Source: Siderastrea siderea
Lineage: Eukaryota > Cnidaria > Anthozoa > Scleractinia > Rhizangiidae
DNA length: 64,000 nt
Direction of reading: 5' to 3'
Assembly: GCA_964030785.1 (NCBI GenBank)
Contig: CAXIQD010000012.1
Coordinates: forward strand, 33,001-97,000
Below, one piece after another: positions 35,894-47,011 of this stretch (position 1 is the first letter of the stretch; every line of letters begins with the position of its first letter). The notes under the pieces were generated by a model. The model had not been told where the DNA came from and did no database searches. It was given only the letters and a program-made list of their open reading frames with translations. Made by a program: the position numbers and the translations under genes.

Positions 35894-35895
35894 AA
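35720..35895 (+). repeat. Right inverted arm of the Penelope-like remnant
   Basis: Reverse complement of 35301-35474 with very few mismatches. It contains CTGAGGA (35809-35815), a short GGC...GCC stem and GAAAC (35833-35837), spaced as in a hammerhead ribozyme core. The left arm carries the same motif on the other strand. Confidence 0.6.
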
Positions 35896-36486
35896 CTACA
35901 AACCTCAGTAGCTCAAAAGGATGTAGCTGAAGAGGAACTTGAAAGGCTTGAAAGAAGTATGGAAGAAAAGACAGTTCAAGTTCGACAGCAAGAAGAGAAG
36001 GTCAATCAGTTAAATGAGCAATACAACAAATTTAAATCTTTACTTGACCAGAAAGAGTTTTCTGTCAGTAGAAGGCAAAATACCAGTACAACTTATGAGA
36101 TGGTTAAAAATGTCAACTCTAGTACTAGGTATAGAAGAAGACAAGAAACCAAAAAAGTCTTAGAATTTATCCATGGAGGAAAAGAAGGGTCACTGTATGA
36201 TCAACTTCAATTGCAAAGTAGTTGCAAGTCTCGCATGTGTTTGGAAGCAAGCCGATCGGTGCGTTTCACGACCTGTCATACCCCACCCTCCAATAACACC
36301 ATTACACAACATTTTATTCACTAACCCCCTCTAACCAACACCTACCTACGCACATAACACCAACAGACCACTCATTTGTTTGAATCAACGAGCAAGGAAC
36401 GCATGCAACTCTCGCACATGAAAACAAGAGCTCATGGACGAAATGAATAAAGTGCTTAAAAGTGTGCTTTATTCAGGATAGAAATA

Positions 36487-37689
36487 TCAGTATTTACGTT
36501 TCTTTCTTCTTGGGTGCGGTGAGCAATCTTCCTCACGAGTACCTAGAAAAAATAAAATTACAAAGCATAAGACATCCACTGGCTCAGTTGCTTGTAAAAC
36601 TAGAAAGAATAATTATTACATGTAAGGTGTCACCTAGTGTTTGCCCTGTGATGAGACACTGCATTTTTGGGTTTGGGAGTGTCAGTCTTCTGATAATACA
36701 CATATTGAGGAAATATCTTACCCATGTCTTCCTCGTCTTCCTCGTCTTCCTCGTCTTCCTCGTCGTCTGATGATCCGGATTCTAAAGAAAAAGGAAACTG
36801 CTCAATATGATGAATGGCCCAAAGAAAGCTCATTAAAAGATATTTATGCTGACAGAGTGAAACTCAAGGTCAAGAATTTGTGCAAAAGAGTTCTGTCTTT
36901 CTAGTTTGGTAGCCATTGAAAGGGTCCCGGATCGAGTATTTTGTTAGCTTCTTTTAACAAGATTTTTGTAGCCAGATTTTTGTTCTAAAAATAGGTTTCA
37001 GGCAAAAGACATCGCAAGAGCCCAAATACTAGATGTGGAGAACTGTTGGCAAAAAGGAAACAGTAAAAGTATTCCATATAAACATGGGGGAGGGTCATAT
37101 TATGTACTTAGGTCTGTTGAATTTTGCATTATCTAAGTTACATATTCCATATGCATTCCTCCAAACGTGCATATTCCATCCACTTGAATTGTTTTCTTAC
37201 CTTCATCATCCTCTGAAGAAGAATCTGTAAGAAGATTAACAGTGCGCATGCAGTAAGTGGATAACATGCGATCAAAACTAAAAACGTGTGCAGCTGTCTA
37301 AATTACGTATTTCATTATTATTTCTGATGTGAGCTCATTTGTTATTTTGTAGGCAGAGTGATAATCTAGGTCAGTTGACATTCGTGGCAGAGTGATAATC
37401 TAGGTCAGTTGACATTCGTGAGTGTTCAAAACATAAAAATCAATAGTTAAAAAAGAATTAATAGGGCATTAACACAGTTTTGAATTTCTTTGTTTTGTTT
37501 ACAAATATTTATGACATATGCAAGTATGCTGTAAACAAATATTTGAGCGATACAGCAATACAGGAAGAGTATTTTAGTATGATCTGTTTAAGCTAATAAC
37601 TAAGAAAATAAAAGGCCTGTTTACACGAGCGGATGAAAAGTAGAACGTCCTACCTTCAGATCCAATAACATCTGTTATATCAGGAATAT
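36487..37689 (-). CDS. 3' part of an acidic nuclear-type protein built from micro-exons
   Basis: Four exons join in constant phase 1: 37689-37654 (36 nt), 37224-37201 (24 nt), 36781-36722 (60 nt) and 36542-36487 (56 nt, stop TGA). Every junction has a GT donor (GGTAGG, GGTAAGA, GGTAAGA) and an AG acceptor. The reading is DIPDITDVIGSE, then DSSSEDDE, then ESGSSDDEEDEEDEEDEEDM, then GTREEDCSPHPRRKKRKY. The acidic tract and the final basic RRKKRK, a probable nuclear localisation signal, suggest a chromatin- or DNA-associated protein, but no domain names it. A further 22-nt exon ending at 37758 (AAG-rich) may precede it. Each micro-exon is too short to be found by ORF size. Confidence 0.55.
37352..37419. 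repeat. 34-bp perfect tandem duplication
   Basis: The unit beginning GGCAGAGTGATAATCTAGG at 37352 is repeated exactly at 37386. It lies in an intron of the micro-exon gene. Confidence 0.85.
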
Positions 37690-37899
37690 CTATCAATATT
37701 AGAAATAAATATAGTAAATTGCAAGTATCTTAGTTATAAATAAGAATTAAAACCTACTTTGCACTTTTTTTTTCTTCTTCTGAACAGCTCGGCGTTAGAG
37801 GCTGTGGAGCATTTTGAAACGGGGCCGGGGGGAGGCTCACCGTACAACAAACTAAGCTCATACCCTTACTCAAATTTTGTAACGTCATTTGCGAGTTCG

Positions 37900-38060
37900 T
37901 TGGCAAAAGTGTCAAGTCTGTCTTTATTTGAAGTAAGTACTTTTTTGAGTCGTTGGAGGGCAGAAAATGAGGTTACAGATGCCACAGGTAATGTAGTAGC
38001 AAATGATCTCGAGACGGAAACTTTTGTCAAACCCATTTTAATTTGCTTAAGCGATTTTTT
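37900..38060 (-). pseudogene. hAT-type dimerisation-domain fragment
   Basis: The frame holds FATTLPVASVTSFSALQRLK and KVLTSNKDRLDTFANELAND. The LPV.S...SFSALRRLK.yLRS..sqdRL pattern marks the C-terminal dimerisation domain of hAT transposases and their domesticated relatives. The usual ER before SFS is lost. No catalytic part is visible nearby. Confidence 0.45.
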
Positions 38061-38435
38061 GGCACCTAAACGAACTGGTCTTGGACTGGCAATGGAGCAA
38101 TTTGATTGGCTGATTTTAGTTATTGGCCCCCTGAGTGCCTTAGTTGTGTAATAAGAGTTATTACATTGCAGTCTGATTTTATTTATATGGTGCAAGAATG
38201 TCATGTTGCCTTTTTTCATTTATATAATTTTATACAGATATCCCTTCCCTCCCCCTGGCACTTATTTCGCTTTCATTTGCAAAGTTTGTTGCATCACCAA
38301 ACTGCGTCATCAAATATTCAGCATTTAGCTCAAAATATTAGCACCAAGTGTTTATAATTTACTGACCCTAACTCCCTGAGTGACTCTTACCTTACTTTCT
38401 TTTATAGTTATTAGTTATCTTCTATTATCAGTTAC

Positions 38436-39673
38436 CTTTCACAAAGCTGCCTTTCCAGGGGAGTCAATGAGGCCTTTAAAGAAGGGCTACAATTAGCCCA
38501 TTCTGGGCGACCTTCAAATTGTTTGATCTGGAGGGTCGCCGTCTCTCCTGATCTCCTTTTGTTAAAAATAATCACCCTGACTAAAGTTGCTTTAGCCAGG
38601 TTGCTCCAGTGCTCTGTGAACCGGTAGAGGCTTGGATCTGGCATTTCCATCAGAACCTCGGAGAGGTCTGCCATCTTCTTTCCCAGGTGTTTTTTAATAG
38701 AAGAAGGTCTTCTGCTAAGGGCAGGCACTCGACTTTGTTTTGTTTTCTCGACCCCAGTGAGGCGAGGGACTGGGAGCTAATCTTGGCGGTCCACTCAGCC
38801 TCAAAGAGATCAATAAAATGTTTACAATTTTTTATGGTTACCTCGTCCTTCTTTCGCAGGGCAGAACTTTTGAGAACTTGGGCACACTTTTTGATGCTGT
38901 GCCCAAGCTTGAGAGCTAGTGACGGTATCCCTGCATCTAAACGTGACTCTGGGTCAAAGTCGCGTAGCTCACATACAGCATCTACAATGGTGTCAAAATA
39001 GGCAGTATCTGGGAACTCTTCAAGGACGGCCTCGTTCCTCTGAACTCATTTACGAAGGACTAGTACAAGATGCGCCAGCTGGCGCATCCTCTGAGACACA
39101 TAGTTGGCATCTTTTGGTCCTAGTTTCTCGAGAATTGCGGCTCCAAATTTCAGAACCAATTGATCAATCTGGCCACTGCAGATATTTCGTCTTTCTTCAT
39201 TTTAGTAATGACACTTTCAAACAGCTCTTTTTTGACATCTATTGTGGATATCGCTGATGTCGGCAGCAGAAGCTTCGCCTCAGTTTGGACTTTCATCCAC
39301 TTTTGGTGTTCTTCCACTTTGTGCGGACATAGTTTCACGTGGCGCCAGAGTTCTTCTGCTTTGAAAAACACCAAGCAATCTGGGCACGGCAAGAAGTCCT
39401 GAGGGTTGGAATAGTCTTCACCTGCCCTGGGGTTTCGCACCACAATGAGTTCTCCTTCTCCAAGTGATAGTACATTACAATTGTGGTGATAGTCTCCGCG
39501 AACATGGATTCTTTCAACCGCCAACTGGTGGTGATCTCCTTTCAAAGCCATTGCAGCTGCCACTTCCTGTTCGTCCTTATGGCGCCTTATTTGCTGCATC
39601 ATTAGTTTTTTGTGGCCGTGTCCACAAAACATACATATGTGGCATTTGTTTGTGTCATTTGCAATTGTTATTC
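38436..39673 (-). pseudogene. Zinc-finger-containing cnidarian multi-copy protein, interrupted
   Basis: A long exon starts after acceptor CTCTATTTACAG and ends at donor AAGGTAACT. It encodes NKCHICMFCGHGHKKLMMQQ (Cys/His finger), then NPQDFLPCPDCLVFFKAEEL with a following WRHVKLCPH finger, then GPKDANYVSQRMRQLAHLVL, SLALKLGHSIKKCAQVLKSS, CKHFIDLFEAEW and VRVIIFNKRRSGE. The order matches a repeated family in corals and other animals whose function is unknown. Lesions: a frame change near 39160-39170, in-frame TGA at 39046-39048 with the frame resuming at once, and a one-base loss in a run of six T (plus strand) at 38690-38695. Downstream exons expected for the family are not recognisable here. 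Confidence 0.6.
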
Positions 39674-39833
39674 CTGTAAATAGAGTAAACAACAATTTTA
39701 TCAATGAACTTACCTCCTTCAAAGTGTGACAGAGGGTCCCGCTTGGAACGCACATGGTGCTCACATTACCTTAACCCTTTTCATTGCTCCTTGGGAGTGA
39801 ATAGTCTTTGGTTAAGCAAAAACTGGGGAATGT

Positions 39834-40720
39834 TAGCCTGAATTTCAGACGTCTTTCTCTGGTCGTTCCTCTCCTGAGAAGAGACATCTGAACACATTGG
39901 GCCCTAATGCCGTCCGGTGACGTCACTTCATTGTCCTTTAATTCATGTGGAAAAGTTTCTGTCAAGGCCATGACTTTGTGAAAGAAAAATCGCTTCAATA
40001 AAGGATTACAGGTATATAGAATTGTTTTAATAGTAAATTGAGGAAAACTTTACATGAAATGGATGAGATTTTAGTCGAATAAAACTACATATTGTACGGA
40101 ACGGATTTAATCTGACCTAATTTGCTTTAACACACTGCCGGTCAAAATGCCCTGAGCCTAAGCTCACACAACGAACAAATTAACTCCTGAGTACTTCGAT
40201 GAACCCATTTAGATGGTTACAGAGGCAGCATTAAAAGCCATTCAGTACAAGAATATCCTACTTGGCCGTGGACACAGAGTTCAGAGCTGGCTAATCGAGG
40301 CTGGATATAAAGCGTCGAGTGGCTTGTTGACAAAACAATATATATCAAAAACATGAAAATCTAATTTGCGAAACCACTGCATGTCGAAGCGACAAAAAGA
40401 TCCTACCGGTTTTCCACATTGATTCTGCATCCGTAGGTAAACTAAAATAATAAAATATTTAAAGTAAATGGCACTTTATGACATTTCCCGGAAGGTGTAC
40501 TCTTCGCAGACGATTTCAAATTTCATTCCTCGCACGTTGAGTTTCGGTCATAATTCCACATAATTATAATAATTATGCAAATAATTTTTCAATCAACCAA
40601 TCAAAATCACTACCCGGTTTTCAGGTAGTGACGTCACCGGACGGCATTAGGGCCCAATGTGTTCAGATGTCTCTTCTCGGGAGAGGAGCAACCAGAGAAA
40701 GACGTCTGAAATTCAGGCTA
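39834..40720. mobile_element. Non-autonomous TIR element, 887 bp
   Basis: The ends read TAGCCTGAATTTCAGACGTC and its inverse, and the arms pair for about 100 bp (GGGCCCTAATGCCGTCCGG on the left against CCGGACGGCATTAGGGCCC on the right). The interior is AT-rich and has no supported frame. The target duplication is not evident. Confidence 0.65.
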
Positions 40721-42547
40721 GGTGAATGTCAGTTTTAATTTAAAAAAGGCCTTGTGGCAAAACTGTTGCCATGGCAACGGCACCACGAGTGGCATCTTGT
40801 GTCTTGTGTATTGGACATTTATGGTGCCAAGTTTAAAGAACACCGCTCTAATATTTCTTGAGAAACTCTTGATTCAGTGTTTTATCTGTTTGTGGAACGA
40901 TTAATGACGTCATCACTTTCCTCATTTGCATGATACAAAAATGTTAATATCTCTGAAACTAAAAAAGATATTTCAAAAGGGAAAACGCCATTCTTTATTT
41001 TGAAAAGCCTTCAAAATAAGCATGAATTGTTTTTTACTTCATATGCACTTTAATACAAAAAAGGAAGTGCTTAAATTGTGAGCAGCACATGTATCTTAAA
41101 CACAATTGTTGAACCCACGCAAACTATATTATTTTGAAAACAATATACCTGTGCAGGTGTCAGAAGTGCAAAATATTTTGAATGATTGATGTTTTCATGT
41201 ACTATTCTCCATATATACAATGTATGTTGGTAGACCTGTAATACATACCAACAAGTTTTCCCCTGATGTTCAAAGAAATAGAGAACGCTTCCTTCATCAT
41301 CAGAATATTTTTTTCTTGCTCTTCGCCTTCTTTCCCGGATAACATTGTCCCTTTGTATTGCAGTAGAATATCATTCCTTTTAAAAGGAATGGTTGTGAAT
41401 ACTCCCTTTCCTATATTTTAAGAAGGAAAAAGAATACATTAATAACAGTTCTAGCTTTACTAAACCAATAAATATTGAGTATCCAATATCAAAAGTAAAA
41501 GTAACTTACCAATAGTACCATTAATATGAAGTAGTGTCAGTCCTGGCTGATCTAGTTCTTTCTGTTCGAGAATCCACCTGCGTGCTCTCTGCACAGGTGA
41601 TTCTCACTTGGCTCTCTTTAGTAGTTTGTACATGTAAAAAACAATTTATTTGCAAATTTTAGTCTAACATCAGTGACTCCCCCCCCCCCCCCAAAAATCT
41701 GAAACCACTAAATAGATGGCATCCTCGGAGACCCAGGGGCAGTTAGTGGGGGCAGAGGAAAGTTAAATCCGGGGCGAAAAAAATAATAAAATAATGCAAA
41801 GAAAAGCCAAGAACAAGCAAATGAGCCTCTGGGGACAGACTTTTTTTGGATTCAGTTCCAAACAGATTCATTGTGGCTTCTGATTGGTTACAAAATCTTT
41901 GTCTTTTTTTCTGCCCAATCAGATAGCAGCAAGACCAAGACTTGTTTCGTGCATTCTTACATGGACAGAGATACATGAAGGCAAGTTGCTCGCCATGTTT
42001 ATCTGTAATTTGTTGTGGAGTTTTTTGTGGAGTAAGAGTTCCAGTCACAGCACAAAATGTAGTGGAAATCCTTTGGCATTGGTTTGTTGTTTTACTGTTG
42101 GATACAAAATAGCATTGAAGCAAACAACACGGGTATAAGTCTAGATGTTATTTTGTACTATTTGTTATTTACAATTACATGTACCTGGGGCAAAGAGCGT
42201 TTTGATTTTGAAACCTCCATTGGCTTCAGTGAAATTGCATCCTAAGGAACATTGCAACACATTTAGAATTGTAAATTATTATGTGTTTATATCTATCCCG
42301 TGCCTATTTGACGGGTAATTGGTGCGCAATCATGTGGGTCTCCAATTACGGGTATCCAATTTGAATTTGGATACCTATGCCTTTTGCGTATCAATCACTT
42401 GCACTTGGATGGGTATTTTCTTGCTTTTTAATTCTGTTTGAAAACCTGATTGATTATACTTTTCGTTTTTTCACACGAAAGAGGTTTTCAAGGGCTTTCA
42501 AACCTCAAATTTTGTTGTACAATTAATAAATAATTGGACCTTGTGCA
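40721..42547. other. Noncoding stretch
   Basis: No gene is supported. A C14 run lies at about 41680-41693. The overlapping frames at 41743-42138 on both strands are motif-free. Confidence 0.35.
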
Positions 42548-42554
42548 GGGCTGT

Positions 42555-44093
42555 CATTAAGGAGGGTGACATTGGGGTTTGGCGGTATTGTGGTAATGGC
42601 CAATTTTTCATGCGGTATTTCGGTAATTCTGATCTAAAATTGCGATATTGCGATATTCTCAAAACCCGCGGAATTCGGTTTTTAGCGTTTTTTTGGGTAT
42701 TTAAAATTATCTTCCTGTAATTTTCGACCCTCTCGGATCTTTTTCCAGTTTCTTGTCGTTTCGGAAACAGCTGCGGAAACGTTTCGAAACAGCTCTAAGG
42801 TCCTCTGATCTGTCACGCGTGTTTATATTAGTCATATTGACATGAAACGTAATTACAATTTGATCGCTTGGACAACCAATTAAAAGTCACAGCACTGACG
42901 TATGTCACGCACCGACTTTTAATATTTAATATCGATCGACCTTTGTTGACTCCATCAAGGGTCCAAGATCACGTCCAAACCACGAGCTTTGCCAGACAGA
43001 CCAGGCATTATTCAACGTGGCTGTGGTAGCAACATCCGAGATTGTGACGAGGGAAGTCAAGGTGGCTGTCATCGATTGTGTGACTCTGTTTTACGAAGAG
43101 GGAAAAGGCGGCGAGAATTACCGAAAAAAAAACAAGTTCAGGTGTCGGGTGAACAAAGGTGAAAAACGGCTTGCCAAGTTTAGGGAGAGCATTAGGTAAG
43201 TTTAATTTGGATTGTTTCATTCAGTCCACATCACCAGGCACATCAAAACGGAACCTGACCTGATTTGACATTATTCTGGCAATAAACGGTCTTAAACGTA
43301 TCTAATAGCTCATAAGGACAACGTCAACAAGCAAACAATTACAGTGGCTGGGAGGTTTGTCTGTGGTAATGTGTGGCTTTATTTGCTTTTATGTCTTTCA
43401 AAGTCTTTTCCCGGGAATGACTCCATGCGTGCGCCAGCGTGCGATGTGTTATGTATTAAGTAATTAAGTATTAGTCGTCGCGTTAACCCTGGCTCCCAGC
43501 CCTGGACACGTTATTATGTCAACGAACGCTCCAATTGCCAATCTGCACACTTGGTTGGAGAAAGCCAGTGCATATACCGATGGGTCGTTTGGCTGGAGTA
43601 AAGCAGCTTGGCCAAGAACACAGCACAATATTCGACAAGTACTCGAACAGGGGCATTCACTCCGGAGTCTAGAGCACTAATCGACTCCTAATCGTTAGGC
43701 CATAGCGTCTAATACACCGCATCTCTCTAGAATGTAAATCCCTGATGAACGTTAAGCACTGACTTTGGAAGCAAAGAATTTCATTCCCTTCTATTGCAAT
43801 CAGAAAAGTGAATCAATAAAGGTAAGTTTATCTTTGTTCGGCATACTGGTTAATGGACGGAAAGTACACGTTACTCATGCCTAGCATGCCTTAATATTCG
43901 AAAAAACAATTAAGCTAATTTTTGCCCGTAATTTTATGATTATGCAAAGCAACAATTTCATTATTTCATTGATTTTTGACAAGGTTTTGGACGTCTTGCG
44001 GTATTTGACGAATTTTTTTGCGATAATGCGGTATTTGTCAATTTTTTTTGCGGTTTTGCGGTATTCAGAACCCCCCAATGTCCCCCTCATTAA
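42555..44093. mobile_element. TIR element of about 1.54 kb flanked by GGGCTGT
   Basis: The left end (CATTAAGGAGGGTGACATTGGGG) and the inverse of the right end (TTAATGAGGGGGACATTGGGG) are imperfect inverted repeats. GGGCTGT stands immediately outside each (42548-42554 and 44094-44100), a likely 7-bp target duplication. GCGGTATTT-like words repeat near both ends. A short plus-strand frame at 43017-43199 (EGKGGENYRKKNKFRC) is unidentified. No transposase is visible. Confidence 0.5.
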
Positions 44094-44300
44094 GGGCTGT
44101 AACCCGTAACACCTGTTACAGCTGAGTTCACTCAATGTTACGGGTGAAGACATGGATTGGTGTTACATGTACGTTACACTTGCATACGGAGTGAAATGCT
44201 TTTGGTAATAACTTCAATGTTACGGCTGCTAAAAAACTTAATGGCTGTCCTGTTGTGTCATACAATTCAGGGAGTTATTGTGCTTGTAATTTCAAATCGG

Positions 44301-44805
44301 TACCAGCTACATTGTAAGGACCAATATCCTGTGGCAAGTTTTCACACTGAAGTCATGTAATTTACAGTAAATATTAGCGACCTTTAGATTGGACTACGAG
44401 TACGAGACTGAGTACGAGTACGAGTCTTCAAACCAAATTCGTGCGCCTCAGATAATTACTTATCACACCAATCTTATCCTTAACGTTTATTTTTGTGTTA
44501 GCCAGCAACAGGAAAGAGATATAGTTCGAGGGATATAATCGTATCGAAATTCCAAACTCGTACTCATACTCAATTTCGTAGTCATAGTCAGATCTAAAGG
44601 TCGCTATTGTCAGTCTGTTTTGGTACCAGCTACATTGTAAGGACCAATATTCTGTGGGCAAGTTTTCTCACTGAAGTCATGTATCTCGCAGTAAATATTG
44701 TCAGTGTGTTTCTGTACCAACATTGTAAGGACCAATATTCTGTGGGCAAGTTTTCACACTCAAGTCATGTGTCTTACAGTAAATATTGTCAGTGTGTTAC
44801 AGATA
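44301..44805. repeat. Three-copy tandem repeat, 91-bp unit
   Basis: Units begin TACCAGCTACATTGTAAGGA at 44301 and 44624 and TACCAACATTGTAAGG at 44715. Each runs through ACCAATATTCTGTGGGCAAG to CAGTAAATATTGTCAGT. The first copy is interrupted by the MITE at 44376-44605. Confidence 0.75.
44376..44605. repeat. 230-bp MITE with 3-bp target duplication ATT
   Basis: Ends AGCGACCTTTAGAT and ATCTAAAGGTCGCT are inverted repeats, followed inside by TACGAGTACGAG and its inverse. ATT flanks both sides (44373-44375, 44606-44608). The neighbouring repeat copies provide the unoccupied site AAATATTGTCAG. Confidence 0.8.
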
Positions 44806-44839
44806 AAATGATATCTTATTCTGTAGTTGTTTGTTAATA

Positions 44840-46550
44840 TTTTTTTGTTCTGTTTTAATAAATTAATAATAAATAAATAAATTTAATATTTCTATTGCGT
44901 GGGTCCCATACGGAAATGCTCACCCGCACATAACAATAATACAAATAAAAATTACAGATAAATTTACAATAGTTTAAAATAATAATCTCATAAATTTACA
45001 ATGACTATTACTTAATGCTAATAAATTAATTAAACTGATAAAATGCTTTTTTAAATAGAAAGGTCTTAAGGAGTTTCTTAAAGGTTAAAATTGAGTTGGC
45101 ATGGCGTATCTCCGTGGGAAGCTCATTTCATAGCGTGGGTGCTGCCAGTGCGAATGAGCGGTCCCCCCAACGTCACTGAGCTCTTAATCGTTGGTCGCTG
45201 GAGGAAAAGCTCGCCGTCGGATCTTAAGTTGTAGCGAGACAGAGGTCTGACAGTAATGAATTCTGTGATGTAATTAGGTGCTAGGCCATGCAGAGCTTTA
45301 TACGTGATTAGCAGGATCTTGAAGTTAATCCTATATTTAATCAGAAGCCAGTGCAACTCAAAAAGGATGGGAGAAATGTGGTCAAAGCGAGAGATATTAC
45401 ATATGAGTCTGGCAGCTGCGTTTTGGACTCGCTGAAGTTTATTCAGTTGGGTGGCTGGTAGACCATATAGGAGGCTGTTGCAGTAATCTAGACGACTCGT
45501 TACAAAAGCATTGACTAATATCTGGACAGTTTCATGATTGAGAAATTTCCTGATATGCCTGATGTTGAACAAGTGAAAGAACGCGGCCTGGCAGCATTTA
45601 GTGACATGCGTGTTTAGGTTCATCTGTGCATCGAACCAGCTGCCCAAGTTCTTGGCTTGGCTCAATGAGGTCACTTGAGTATTGCTGACACGGAGGGTAT
45701 TAAAGGTGACTTTCTTAAGCTGCTGCCTAGTACCGATGATAATGAACTCCGTTTTGTCATCATTTAGCTTAAGTTTGTCAGCGAGCATCCATCGCTTGAT
45801 GTTGTCAATGAAGTTTTCCAAGACTGTTAACGCTTTGGATTGCTCAGCACTTGAGTCTGGTTTGAAAGAGATGTAGAGTTGAGTGTCGTCTGCGTAAGCA
45901 CGTACGTCTGGCAGATGATGTTCCAGTACGCTAAATAGTTTGCTTGCATAGATGACAAACAATAGAGGACCAGGGCATGACCCTTGTGGCACACCGTACT
46001 GCAAATCAAAAATCTTGGCTGTTGCCCCATTTACTGAAATAAACTGAGAGCAGTTGTTGAGGTAGGATGACAACCATGACAGCACAGGTCCTGATATTCC
46101 AAAACTAGAGTGTAGTCGATCGAGCAAGATACTGTGATCTACAGTATCAAAAGCAGCACTCAGATCTAGTAGCACAAGTAAGGTGACATGCTTCTTGTTC
46201 ATATTCCTAAGAATATCATGCTTCACACGTAGGAGAGCTGTCTCTGTGCTGTGGAATTCACGATAGGCGGACTGTGCTGTTGGGTACAGGTTGTGGACTG
46301 TCATGTGATTGTGCATTTGGTTGAAGACGACTCTCGTGGTGAGTTTCGAAGTGAAAGACAGGTTACTGATAGGGTGAAGGTTTTTAGGTTGTAAGATGGA
46401 CAATCCAAGGCAACAGCCCTTGAAAGGAGAATAATCAAAGTTTTTCAGATGAAGAGGCCTTGCAGATAATGAAGGTAGAGAAAATCTACATGAAATCCTA
46501 CAAGGGGTGGGGGTTGGGCTAGAGGGAAGTAAGCTCATAAGATAAATCAA
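44840..46550 (-). mobile_element. L2/CR1-type non-LTR retrotransposon, 5'-truncated
   Basis: A 475-residue frame (46550-45123) encodes most of the reverse transcriptase. It includes LLDLSAAFDTVDHSILLDRL, YGVPQGSCPGPLL, the catalytic box RAYADDTQLY, the WMLADKLKLNDDKTEF thumb start and a C-terminal NKLQRVQNAAARL segment. These are hallmarks of the CR1/L2 group. The N-terminal apurinic endonuclease is absent, and the first 60 residues no longer read like RT, so the copy is truncated and partly decayed. AATAAATAAATAAATTTAAT at 44867-44890 (plus strand) would be the repeat-rich 3' tail. Confidence 0.8.
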
Positions 46551-47011
46551 AAGCTGTGGACATCTTTGAAGAAAGGTGGGCTTTCTCAGACTCTTTCCCT
46601 CGTAATTGCCTTATTTTAACCCACTGGCTCCTGAGCCAACTGTAACCGCAAAAACCACCAGAATTAAGACTGCAAAATCCTTTGGCCTTAAGTCTGCTAA
46701 AAATAAAACTTTGATAGCTTGCCAGGCCAAATTCATTCTTTTCTTGGCTTTGGGACGATCCAGTTCCATCAAAATGGTACTATGTGTAGTACTTTTCCCT
46801 CTTGCAAATTCCAGGTGCTGTAACATCTCTCTACAACACATTTGCTGGGCGTTTTTCCATCTACTGCAGGCAATTTTCTAAAGAAAACAAGTGGTAAACT
46901 GCAATATGCAAATCTTGTGTTCTTGAATTTACGTCACAGTTAGAAATAACACAAGCCCCTTCCAACTAGGTCTCAAACCAAAATGGCGGCATTTTTCCAT
47001 ACAGATGTCAC
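46551..47011. other. Noncoding stretch
   Basis: A minus-strand frame (46841-46611) and its plus-strand mirror show no motif. No other feature was recognised. Confidence 0.35.

Larger units (their letters stand above)
35255..36200 (+). pseudogene. Coiled-coil exon of a cnidarian multi-copy protein, split by an insertion
   Basis: An acceptor (TTTTATGTTACAG) at 35254 opens an exon whose first bases (35255-35272) continue in frame after the inserted element, at 35906. Read across the insertion, the frame gives KQLQTSVAQKDVAEEELERL and then a long heptad-like helix (QVRQQEEKVNQLNEQYNKFK), followed by YRRRQETKKVLEFIHGGKEG. The last motif marks a family I know from coral repeat-rich DNA; its role is unknown. 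After about 36195 the frame departs from what I expect and ends at 36324. The insertion disrupts the coding sequence. Confidence 0.5.

Noticed and set aside
37759..38151. Plus-strand 130-residue frame
   Set aside because: The minus strand over the same bases reads as a hAT dimerisation domain, which explains the open plus frame.
38609..39402. Plus-strand frames in the zinc-finger gene
   Set aside because: Antisense shadows; the minus strand carries ordered family motifs.
41743..42138. Overlapping 126- and 84-residue frames on opposite strands
   Set aside because: No motif in either, no splice context, and the two cannot both be real; neither is preferred.
45682..45876. Plus-strand 64-residue frame and minus-strand 67-residue frame inside the L2/CR1 element
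   Set aside because: Both are shadows of the reverse transcriptase frame.
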